Shown here: piece by piece, positions 11,812-23,900 of the stretch
Layout: each line of letters opens with the position of its first letter
Position numbering within the stretch: position 1 is the stretch's first letter
From: Achatina immaculata
Taxonomy: Eukaryota; Mollusca; Gastropoda; Stylommatophora; Achatinidae
Direction: 5' to 3'
DNA: 64,000 nucleotides
NCBI GenBank assembly: GCA_009760885.1
Contig: CM019710.1
Location: 2,024,633-2,088,632, forward strand
Notes under the pieces: model-generated
Databases searched by the model: none
What the model was told of the DNA's origin: nothing
Seen by the model: only the letters and a program-made list of their open reading frames with translations
Program-made: the position numbers and the translations under genes

Positions 11812-12860
11812 TAATCCTAAGATGGCATGGCCTCCCCCATAAGATAGTGAATGTAATCAAAGCCCTTTTTCAGTGCAAAGTGATCTGTGGAGAACATACC
11901 TCCAGCAGCTTTAGGGTACAAACAGGAGTGAAGCAATAATGTTTATTATCACCAATATTATTATTTATCTTGGCAGTAGACTGGTTAATGAAGGAGGCAA
12001 CATCAGACAAATGCAGAGGATTACAATGGACCCTTGACACAGTGCTGGAGGACCTTGACTTTGCGGACGACATTTGTCTATTATCAAGCAGTCACAAAGA
12101 TATGCAAGATAAAATAAACAAGCTAACTCAGAATGCAAACAACATAGGACTAAAGATCAACGTAGGAAAGACAAAGTTAATGAAGCAAAATGTGAACAAC
12201 AGAAATGTACTCAGAGTAGATAACAAGTTAGTGGAGGAGGTCAACGAATTTGTATACCTTGGCAGCAGAGTAGTAGAAAATGGAGACAGCACAGAGGACA
12301 TCAACAGCAGACTTACTAGAGCAAACCAGGCTTTTGCAGTGCTGCAGACTATATGGAAATAAAAAAAAAACTAAGCATGAATACGAAAATCAGGATATTT
12401 AAGAGTAATGTTCTAAGTGTACTACTCTATGGAAGTGAATGCTGGAAAATCACCAAAACCATAGAAAACAAGTTGAATTCTTTCCAGACTAAATGTTTAC
12501 GAAGAATTAGAAAAATATTTTGGCCAAACACCATAAAAAAATAACATCTTATTATCAGAAATGCAGAAGCTACTGACAGCAATTATTGAGGAAAGACACT
12601 GTCAATGGTTGGGACATGTGCTCCGAAATACTGACAACTCACTACCAAAAAATAGCACTAAGATGGACACCACAGGGGAGCAGAAGTAACGGTAGACCAA
12701 AAGAGACATGGAGAAGAACAACAGAAAAGTTGTTGAGCAATAGAGGGCTCACCTGGGCAAGAGCAGAAAAAAAAGGCAAAGGAAATTAGAGGAAAACCCT
12801 TGTGAAAGCCCCATGTGCCCTGGGCATTTTAGGGTTCAGAGAGAGAGAGAGGAGAGAGAG
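11812..12860 (+). mobile_element. RTE-like LINE, 5'-truncated copy with broken reverse transcriptase
   Basis: From 'aatcctaagatggcatgg' onward the sequence is the sense-strand equivalent of the minus-strand element at 32966-36046. Pieces of reverse transcriptase are seen: LDFADDICLL with the catalytic FADD box near 12050-12075, VYLGSRVVENGD near 12253, VLLYGSECWK near 12420-12450, and the C-terminal SNGRPKETWRRTT near 12690. Frameshifts near 12360 (an A run) and 12545, and around 12635-12660, break the frame. The element ends in a GAGA-rich tail after 'gggttcagagagagag', the same 3' end as the other copies. Confidence 0.88.
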
Positions 12861-12894
12861 ACTCTTTTGTTGTTATCTTCCATCATGATACACA

Positions 12895-13322
12895 CAGACA
12901 CCTGGGCCAACGCTTGTACCTACAACGTAACCCTGGTACTTGTAGGCCAACACTTGTACCTACAACGTAACCCTGGTACTTGTAGGCCAACACTTGTACC
13001 TACAACGTAACCCTGGTACTTGTAGGCCAACACTTGTACCTACAACGTAACCCTGGTACTTGTAGGCCAACACTTGTACCTACAACGTAACCCTGGTACT
13101 TGTAGGCCAACACTTGTACCTACAACGTAACCCTGGTACTTGTAGGCCAACACTTGTACCTACAACGTAACCCTGGTACTTGTAGGCCACACTTGTACCT
13201 ACAACGTAACCCTGGTACTTGTAGGCCAACACTTGTACCTACAACGTAACCCTGGTACTTGTAGGCCAACACTTGTACCTACAACGTAACCCTGGTACTT
13301 GTAGGCCAACACTTGTACCTAT
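12895..13322. repeat. 40-bp minisatellite, about 10.5 units
   Basis: Nearly identical units with 'acttgtaggccaacac' and 'acaacgtaaccctgg'. One unit lacks a single A near 13190. Very low divergence suggests recent expansion. Confidence 0.95.
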
Positions 13323-14748
13323 AACACAGCTCAGGCAGGCAGATTCACAATATTTTGGTCCCCTAGAACATAAACTCATCTAACAGAATATAAATCCAAA
13401 CAAAACAGAAATACTCCCTAACAACTTTCACATATATAAGAATACTTTATTTGTTTAGACTTGAACAAATTTTATTATAACACTTTCAAGTTTGGAAATA
13501 TTTCAACAAACGAGAGTGGCAGTTAAATATCTTGTACAAATGAATACTCATATAAACAGACTAGTGTTATCTTCCCAGATGTACAGATAATACAAGGTCT
13601 TTCATTTCACCTAGACACAAATCACTGACCATTCTGCAGGTATTTTCTCTATCTCCTCAACTTTCACAGCTTACTGCTCTGCCATCATCCTAGTAAATTT
13701 ATTTTGTTCAATGTTTCTCCCTTACATTGCCAAGACCGTCTTGCACATTCCATTTCTTTGTGAAAATTCTGCCTACTTTAATTGACAAAAGAAATGTCAT
13801 CAAAACAACCCTGCTCTAGATGACAAGTGGCATGGAAAGGAAATTGGTGATGCTGACCACTCAAAAAAATCAAATGCCAATCAAGTGACAGAGGAAAAAA
13901 AGATAACCATTATCAACAACAAAATGAAACCACTGACAATTCACAAACTTACACTCACTCTTCTCACTCTGACATCCTGTCATACAACAATCTTTTTATA
14001 AATAAATTCAAATTGTCAGACACATTTAAAAAAAAAAAAAAAAACCCAATTTTACACTCATTCAAAATAAAACTTAAGAAAAACAGCTACTGATCATTTG
14101 CTCTCATAGCAAACCTCTCTAAACCTCTCCAACATCAATTCTCGTTTGCCAGACTATTTCAAGCAATCTTACTCGTACAGCTTTCCCATGTCATTGAACT
14201 ATCGCATGACAGTTCACCAAGTTTTCCTGTCTCTGGTGAGTTTTTCAACCTCATCAAGGGATTTTATGCCTATAGTCTGGCCTCTCTTAACAAAGTCCTC
14301 TTTTGAATTTCATGTGGTTGACCTCTTTTTCAAACAATAAGCCTCTAAATCTCTTTTGTATCAACTCTTGCCTATTAAATGAGAAGACTTACTTTGTGTC
14401 ATTTAAACTAAAAAAAAAAAACCAAAAACCTCACAAAGAAGTTGTGTTTGCTACACAGCTGATACCTAGAGTATGAGAATATCATCTCACATTTTTATCT
14501 TACAACCGTAGCTGTTAAGAACTATCATCTTACATTTTTACCTTACAGCTGCAGCCATTAAGAACAATCATATTACATTTGTATCTTACAAGTGTAGGCA
14601 CAAATGCAAACAATGTAGAAATATTTCCTCTGACTGGAGCCATGCTTACACAAAATGATGAATGACTCAGAGACCGACTGGCTACACAGAAACAAAAGCT
14701 CAATGGAAATCAAAAGTGATGTGAAATAAAATATCTGGGCCGACAGAA
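13323..14748 (-). other. 3' flank and probable 3' UTR of the DNAJA gene
   Basis: This lies downstream of the DNAJA stop codon in the direction of transcription. Minus-strand AATAAA hexamers (plus-strand 'tttatt') occur near 13697, 13447 and 13471 and could be polyadenylation signals, but the true end cannot be fixed by eye. The stretch is AT-rich with A runs near 14029-14044 and 14411, and includes a LINE fragment at 14190-14340. No separate gene is seen. Confidence 0.4.
14190..14340 (-). mobile_element. LINE 3' fragment, same family as 23185-24235
   Basis: The words 'tcaacctcatcaa', 'ggattttatgcct' and 'tctcttaacaa' match the 3' part of the minus-strand LINE near 23237-23310, with about 20 percent differences. 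It is a short decayed piece inside the likely 3' UTR of the chaperone gene. Confidence 0.65.
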
Positions 14749-14910
14749 TTAATGCGACGCACATTGTACTCTTTGACCGCCACCTGCACCAGGATGTTCG
14801 TCATCAGAGTCATAGATCTCTCCTACACTCCGACGTTGGTCAAAGTGATCTCTGGATGAATCAAAGTCCTCAAGATGACATTCTTCTGCACCATCTGGCA
14901 CTATCACTTC
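14749..14910 (-). CDS. DNAJA1: DNAJA coding exon 7 (last): acidic tail, CaaX-like end, stop
   Basis: The acceptor is 'tttgtctaatccag' followed by GAAGTG, in phase 0 from exon 6. It encodes 53 residues rich in Asp and Glu, with the family-typical '[12 protein letters not shown]' segment and a final CASH before TAA. Vertebrate homologues end in a CaaX box such as CQTS, so Cys406 is the likely prenylation site. Histidine as the last residue is atypical for a strong farnesylation signal. Confidence 0.93.
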   Translation of the reverse strand, partial: EVIVPDGAEECHLEDFDSSRDHFDQRRSVGEIYDSDDEHPGAGGGQRVQCASH

Positions 14911-17900
14911 CTGGATTAGACAAACAAGTTACCAAAAAAAGTTTTAATATTTACAAGACAAGCAGCCAGTCACATATGTTAGAGCTGCACAACCTGATAC
15001 TATCACATATAACACACACAAGACAAGCAGCCAGTCACACATGTTAGAGCTGCACAACCTGATACTATCACATATAACACACACAAGACAAGCAGCCAGT
15101 CACACATGTTAGAGCTGCACAACCTGATACTATCACATATAACACACACAAGACAAGCAGCCAGTCACACATGTTAGAGCTGCACAACCTGATACTATCA
15201 CATATAACACACACAAGACAAACAGCCAGTCACACATGTTAGAGCTGCACAACCTGATACTATCACATATAACACACACAAGACAACAGCCAGTCACACA
15301 TGTTAGAGCTGCACAACCTGATACTATCACATATAACACACACAAGACAAGCAGCCAGTCACACATGTTAGAGCTGCACAACCTGATACTATCACATATA
15401 ACACACACAAGACAAGCAGCCAGTCACACATGTTAGAGCTGCACAACCTGATACTATCACATATAACACACACAAGACAAACAGCCAGTCACACATGTTA
15501 GAGCTGCACAACCTGATACTATCACATATAACACACACAAGACAAGCAGCCAGTCACATATGCTACTGCTCCATCATTTGCCACCATCACAAAATATATG
15601 TAAAAAAAAAACTGAACAAGACAAGGAGCTAAAGTGGAATGTCACAGTGAAAGCTGAAATCTAACCCCACTAGATGACTGAATTTTGGTCAATGTGGCAA
15701 ATATTTAATTACCATTTCATTTACAATGACAGTCACTGAAATAACTTACCACACCAGTCACTAGAACAGTCACTGAAATAACTTACCACACCAGTCACTA
15801 GAACAGTCACTGAAATAACTTATCACACCAGTCACTAGGACAGTCACTGAAATAACTTACCACACCAGTCACTAGAACAGTCACTGAAATAACTTACCAC
15901 ACCAGTCACTAGAACAGTCACTGAAATAACTTATCACACCAGTCACTAGAACAGTCACTGAAATAACTTACCACACCAGTCACTAGAACAGTCACTGAAA
16001 TAACTTACCACACCAGTCACTAGAACAGTCACTGAAATAACTTACCACACCAGTCACTAGAACAGTCACTGAAATAACTTACCACACCAGTCACTAGAAC
16101 AGTCACTGAAATAACTTACCACACCAGTCACTGAAATAACTTACCACACCAGTCACTAGAACAGTCACTGAAATAACTTACCACACCAGTCACTAGGACA
16201 GTCAATGAAATAACTTACCACACCAGTCACTAGAACAGTCATTGAAATAACTTACCACACCAGTCACTAGAACAGTCACTGAAATAACTTACCACACAGT
16301 CACTAGAACAGTCACTGAAATAACTTACCACACCAGTCACTAGAACAGTCACTGAAATAACTTACCACACCAGTCACTAGAACAGTCACTGAAATAACTT
16401 ACCACACCAGTCACTAGAACAGTCACTGAAATAACTTACTAGAACAGTCACTGAAATAACTTACCACACCAGTCACTGAAATAACTTACTAGAACAGTCA
16501 CTGAAATAACTTACCACACCAGTCACTAGGACAGTCAATGAAATAACTTACCACACCAGTCACTAGAACAGTCATTGAAATAACTTACCACACCAGTCAC
16601 TAGAACAGTCACTGAAATAACTTACCACACCAGTCACTAGAACAGTCATTGAAATAACTTACCACACCAGTCACTAGAACAGTCACTGAAATAACTTACC
16701 ACACCAGTCACTAGAACAGTCACTGAAATAACTTACCACACCAGTCACTAGAACAGTCACTGAAATAACTTACCACACCAGTCACTGAAATAATTTACCA
16801 CACCAGTCACTGAAATAATTTACCACATCAGTCACTGAAAAATTTACCATGCAGGCCCTATGTGACATTTAGTGGCACGGGAAGGATGCAAGATGTCACT
16901 GGGACAAACAGGTTCACAAAACATATCCCACTGAGCCTTCCCAGCATGCAGCATTTGAAACTACCCTAAGCTATCAAACTGAAACATCACATTAACTCTT
17001 TCCGTGCGTATGGTCGAATTTTCGACACTTCCGGTGGTCCCCAGTGTGCGTATGGTCGAAAATTCGACATTGTTCCATTAAAACAAGCGGTGTAACATTT
17101 ACATTGTACATATTTCGTCCGCGATTCCGGTGACACTTTCAAAATGGAGAATGCGTGCCTAGTTACGAGCGATGCCGAGCGAGAAAAAGGACGCGAAGCA
17201 TGGAAATTTTTCAATTTTTGACGATGTAGGTAGGGGTATGGACATGGCCTATGGCCACGCCGCTGCTCTTGAATGTTTTCTAAGTAGATTTAGACATATT
17301 TAGACGACTGGAGAAGTAGTTAGGAGTAGTTAGGAGGTTATTTCAGACATTCATGCAGCGGAAATGCAATACGGAGTCACAATACGAGATCGAAAAGTAG
17401 ATCCACACATCTTAGATGGTAAGTAGGGGTAAGAAGCGCGAATCTAGACCTAGCCGATGGTGAGCTGGCCACAATCAGTGTCTAAAAACATCACATTACG
17501 TCTTTTTTCCTAAAAAACTCTGCATTTATGAAATTTTCATTCATTTAGCTACACTTTGACACATATTACGTATATGGAAGTACATGGAAATACTGTTTTC
17601 CATTCCATTTTACAACTATACCCCCTTACAGTTCAAGACCTGCGTTTTACTCCCGCATGCCATGGCACGCCCGTGTTTCTTCTGCCGCACAGAAAGAGTT
17701 AAGCAATCTCATTTGAAATATCAAAGAAAAAAAAAATCATTATTTTAATAAACCATTATACTTCAAGCTAATCCATCTTTGTGTAGTGTGTGTATGTTAC
17801 CTGTCTAGGTGGCAGAATACTTTCGAGTACATCGATAGCTTGGGGGGTCAACCAACCACTGGCTGGGAAATTCACCAGAAACTGAATGATGAGCCTGCCC

Positions 17901-20900
17901 TTCTCAAATGGGTCCCGATACACAGGCATTCCCTCACCCATGATACACTTGATGTCCTCATGTTTGATCACTTCTCCTGTGAGAGAGAACATCACATTAT
18001 ACACTTAATAGCCTCATGTTTATCACTTCTCCTGTGAGAGAGAACATCACATTATACACTTAATAGCCTCATGTTTATCACTTCTCCTGTCAGAAGAAAA
18101 AAAAAACATTGCATTTAAAAATGTCCTGATGTTTGATTACTACTCCCAACAAACAGAAAGAACTTTAGCACAACTTTCCCGGTATTTTCATATCAAATGT
18201 GGACACAGTTGTTCTGTGAATATTTCAATTGTACTCTCAAACCATTCAGCGGCCTGGTTAGCCGAGTGGTTTACTAATCTGGTGGTGTCGTGTGCAGTCC
18301 CAGCAGTGGGATTTTTTCTGGCACGCACCAAAAAGCCCCTGGGGTTCACCTGGCCTCTAAAAATGGGTACCAGAGAAATCTGGGAAGATGAAGCGGCCAA
18401 GCGGGAAAACGAATGGACGTCACAGGAACTGAAGCTTATATGTGACTCTACCGGGAAAACGAATGGATGTCAGGTGTTCAGCATTAGCTTCAGGTTTTTC
18501 CTGTGTCTCATCTTCCGGTGTCTTTGCATGGTCATCACATAAACTGAAACTTATATGTGACTCTCTACTGGGAAAACGAATGGTCGTCACATGAACTGAA
18601 ACTTATATGTGACTCTACTGGGAAAACGAATGGATGTCAGGTGTTCAGCATTAGCTTCAGGTTCTTCCTGTGTCTTCTCAGGCACATTTACTTACATGTT
18701 AAAAACTCAGTCATGGCAAACTACAGCACAAACTTGGCCTTGGTTACAAACTTAGCTTTGGTACAAACAAACTACAAACCTGGCATACTAGTCACAACCA
18801 AAGTGCGTCCATCGAGTGTCTGAATTGTTTTCTGGAACCCACAAAGTGCTTCTACCAACTCCAGCTGCATTGTCATGACCAGGTCGTTACCACGGCGACG
18901 GAATTTCTCATGTTCCTGCTCATCCAAGACAATAACGATATCACCAGGCTCATAGTCTGGTTCTTGATCACCTTCCCCAGAGAAACGAATTTGTTGGTTG
19001 TCTCTCATCCCTGTAAAAAACAGAACAATGTTCACTCCAGCAATATACAATAAACATCAGTATCAGAACATACAACAATAAGTAGTACACATTAGTCTTT
19101 ATCTGCAAATACAACAATATGCAGCATACATTAGTCTGTATCAGCACACAACAATATGCAATATAAATTAATCTACATCATCATATGAAAATATGGGCAC
19201 TAACATTATATCCCTATGCGCCTCTAAGGCATGAAAGGATTACCGTATCAGCATACACAACATACAGCAAACAATGCATACACAACATACAACATTAATC
19301 TGTATCAGCATACACACAACGTACAGCAAACATTAATCTGAATCAACACTTACAATATGCAGAAACAGTTGTATCAGCATATACAACATACAGTACACTG
19401 TATCCGCATGTACAATAATATATAGTAAAGTCTGTTATCAGCATATACAATAATATGTAGAAATATTAGTCTGCATCACCATATACAATATTCTCAACAG
19501 TAAACATATGTAGTGGTACATATAACAACATACAATAAACACTGGCCTATATCAACATATACAACAACATACAGTAAACATTTGTATCAGTGCATACAAT
19601 ACAGACCCCACTGACTCATCTCACTACAGAACAACACATCATCAGTGGATGTTTACAGACTGGACAGTCACAAAGTGTAGTGGCCAGACAATTTAATGTG
19701 GTTAGAAGCACCATTAATTGCCTTTGGAGACATTTTAAAAAAGTGGCTCAGTTGCAGACTGGCCGCACAGTGGAAGACGCATAATCACAACTCCTGCCGC
19801 TTCATATGGCTGCATCATCTCAGGAATCGATTTGCATCTGTGTCCTCAACAGTCCAGTCAATGACAGCAGCTCATCAAATTTCAAATCAAACGGTCAGGA
19901 ACCGGCTGCACGACGCTGGTCTGTGGGCTAGAAGACCCTACAGAGGTCCTGTTCTTACAGACCAGCATCACCAGAACCAACTGCAGTGGGCGAACCAGCA
20001 TTATCAGTGGACCGTTGTGAATGATTGGAGAAGGGTTTGATTTAGTGATGAATCATTTTTTTCTGCTCCAGCGACATGATAGACGGGGAAGAGTTTACCA
20101 CGGGGTCTATGAGTGCTACACCCAGAACTGCGTGGATGAGGCTCCACATGGTGGTGGAGGTGTACTGGTGTGTGGGACGATCAACTTCATGAGAATAAGT
20201 GACCTGGTGCAAATTGAAGGACGTCTGAATGCCCAACGATGCATCGCTGAAATTCTGCGTCCTCACGTCCTTCCATTTCTGGGTGCACCAGGATCGATTT
20301 TTCAGGAGGATTTTCTCACAGACAACAACGTCCAGATCCTTCCATGGCCATCCATATCATCAGACATGATCCCAATAGAACACTTATGGGATGAACTCAA
20401 CAGACAAGTCCGCCAGCGAGACATGGCACCAACCAATCTCTGACAGTTGTCTCTTGCACTGCGGGGAAGAGGGGGCAGCCATCCCACAACTCAGATCCAA
20501 CAGCTAATCGGATCCATGTCAAGGAGATGTCGTTCTCTGATACAGGCCAGAGGAGGCCATACACCTTACTGAAACGGAGGACTCAGTCGCAAAGAATAAA
20601 AGTCCAAACCAAATTTAATGAACATCATTTCATTGTTAAAGTCTTAAAGTTTCTTCATGCCAAGACTGAAACAATTCCGTAAAATAAAATTTTGATATAA
20701 GTTTGAAATTTGGTGTCCATTATGACTACAGTAATGTTGCGTTTCCTTTTTTGAACAGTATAGTATTCCATACAGTTAAAATTTTCCACAATGAATCTCT
20801 GTGTATGCTATCATATGCCTTTTTAAAGTCTATGAAGTTCAAGATTAATGGTTTTTGCTTTCAATATGTTCTTCAAGTATTAGTCTTAGGAGTCTTAGAG

Positions 20901-23900
20901 TAAATATCTGGTCGAGACAGCTTCTCCCTTTTTTGAAATCCTGCTTGTTCTCTCATTGCAGTATCCACTATAATTCTATTCAGAATGACATTGCAAAATA
21001 CTTTTGACGCAACTGATAGCAAGGTTACTCCTCTCCAGTTATTGCAGTTGCTAAGGTTACCTTTTTTGGGGGGTATTTGAACAATGATTCCTTTTTTTTC
21101 CATTTAGAAAAGAACATTTTCTTCTTTCCACATTTTATTGAATATTTTCCGTAGTTGGCTCATGTTGTCACTGTTAATAGCTTTTTCAGCTGTTATTTCA
21201 TCTTCACCTGTAGCTTTGTTGTTAGCCTTTAGATTCACTGCTGTTTCAATTTCATTGAATGTAATTTCATCTAGGTAGACATTTAGTTGTGGGATTGGTA
21301 AGTAGGTTTCAATATTTATTAATTCTTTCAGGATTAAGTGTTTCTTGAAAGTGATCGGCCCATCTTTGCTTTTGATCTATTCAGTTGGTAATTTGCACGC
21401 CCTTTGGGGAACTTTGCCTCCCTAACAGCTCTCCTGCAGGTCTCTTGGTTGTAAGCAAGATGACCCGCTGCTGATGCATCCATTTGCAGATTATCAATGA
21501 TGTCTTGCAGCCATCTTCATTTTGGTATTCCTCTCTTTCTTTTTTCCCCATTATGTACCCTTTCAAGACTGTCTTCTCTAAATTATCACGTTTAAAATAT
21601 CCAAAATATTTAAGTTTTCTCTATTTAATCTTCCTTACTAGCCAACCTTCATCAACATTAAGTTCTTGTAGCATGGATATATTTGTTCTTTCTTTTGTGT
21701 CCATGATATCTGAAGGACTCTTCTGTAGCATTTACATTTCAAAGGCATTAATGCGTTTCTCAGCTGTTTTGATAAGCGTCCAGGTCTCACAGGCATATGT
21801 TGCAATGGGAAAGATGCATGCCCTTAAAAATCTTATTTTTGTGGTTCTGTCTGTTTCTCTCCATAGATTTAGATGTTTTATTTTTTGAAGAGCAACAGAT
21901 GTCCTTTTAATATCCTTCACTGTAGCTCCATAGTTAATAATGATCCAAGATATTCAAAACTCTCCACCTCTTTCAATTTTTCCTCATTGATGTATATTTC
22001 AGCTGCCTTATTTGTTTAATCAGTTGTCATCAATTTAATTTTCTCTGCATTAAGATAAAGGTTTTGTTCTTCACTGTTCACATAATTTGGTATATAAATA
22101 CTATTATCATGATCACCTTAATTCAGAACCATTTTAGTTATTTTGCCATTGTCAATGAATGCAAAACTGGAGTCTCATCACTGATGCTAAAAACTTTTGA
22201 TATTCACTTCTTCCTGTTTAATGACAGACTCTGAAGGTATTTTTGTTGCATATGTTAGGAGATCAGACACCATTTTTTCCCTCATTTGATACAGGGAATC
22301 CACTTACTACATTGTTCATCATCACCACCACCACTACTGAACATAGTCACAGGCTAGTGCTCTTTAGGACACAGTCTCCTGTATGCCTGTGTTTTGTTTG
22401 TGACCCATCACATGAGGTCAGGCTGGGAGTTTTTCGCTTGTATTGTCATGTCGGCACTAAAGCTTCAGATGTTCGACCTGCACTTAATTTTTGTACTTCA
22501 GCAAATCATTATCAAAGAAACAGTCACAATGCATAAAAGCAATCAAAGAAATAATCACAATGTATAAAAGCAATATAAGAAGTGATTATCAAAGAAAAAG
22601 AAAAACCACAATATTTAAAAAAACAATCTACGGACTAACTATCAAAGAAACCACACTACATAAAAATATTATTGTAGGAATGACTGTTTCAGAGTTACCC
22701 ACCTTTGTCTATATGGACCTCCAGAATCTTTCTCTCTTTCACTATCTTCTTTCCAGCACAGTTTTTGCACCTGTTTTTGGGGTCAATCACTTCACCTACT
22801 CCCCTACACTCGCCACAAACAGTCTGTATCTGCTGTACCATGCCGGGACCAAGTTGCTGGATTCGAACCTGCATCCCTGTGCCGCGACAATTGCCGCATT
22901 TCTGTATGGATCCTTCCTTGCCCCCCCTCCCTGGATACAGAAAAGGAAAAAAAAAAACCAAATGAAAAATAACCAGAACTATGTGTAAGTTAATGTTACA
23001 ATTCTGAGACATGCCCAACATTGGTCAAGTTGATAAATACTTCATCATCTTCTACTGATGCTCAACTGCCCAGTATTGGGTCAAGTTTTCCTGCTTACCC
23101 AGCGATTTCTGAGAATAAAAAACATCCAAGTTTTATCATCAATTTCTTTTTATCTTATATCTTATATCCTTCCCGTGCCGTTAAACCTCACATAGGGCTC
23201 GCAAGGTAGTTCGCCAATTTTTCCCGTCTTCTGCGAGTCTTTCAACCTCATCAAAGGATTTTATGCCTGTTAATTTGGTCTCTCTTAACAATGTCCTCTT
23301 CAGAGTTTCATGCGATCTGCCTTTTTCTCTTTGGCATGTTGTGTTCCACTTGATAGCTTGGTTTGGGATTCTCTGATCATTTCTTCTCATCAAATGACCA
23401 ACATATGTCCATCTCCATTTCCTGATCACCCATGAGACTGGTTGTTATTCAGTCATCTGTCTTATCTCTGCGTTGTTCTTGAATTCGTTCCACTTGATGC
23501 CGAGTATTTTCCTTAGGCATTTGTTTTCGAGTCTAATTTCTTTTCTATTTCTTTAGTTGTTTTCCAGCTTCTGCATGCATAAATGAAGGTGGATATTACA
23601 TCTGAATTGAATAGTCTTAACTTGGTTTTTGTGCTTATAACTTTTGAATTCCATATGTTCTCAGGATTCTTGAAGATCGATGCTGCTTTTGCAATTCTAA
23701 CTTCCTTTCTGGTGTCATCATCCTGGTTTATGTAGCTGCCAAGATATGCAAATTGATTGACTTCTTCAATATCTGTCCCTTCTATGTGAATTTTTCCATT
23801 TTGATTAATGGGAAATTTCAATATATTTGTTTTGTCCTTGTTAATTTCAAGTCCTATTTTGCTAGCCAGTGAAGACAGACTATCTGTTTTTTCTTGCATG

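Noticed and set aside
14945..16850. Regular repeats suggestive of a CRISPR array
   Set aside because: The units are contiguous with no unique spacers, and the genome is eukaryotic.
16987..17214. 75-codon minus frame
   Set aside because: It lies across the end of the piggyBac MITE and has no similarity to a transposase.
22243..22988. Plus-strand frames opposite DNAJA exon 4
   Set aside because: They are the antisense of a real zinc-finger exon and of AT-rich intron sequence.
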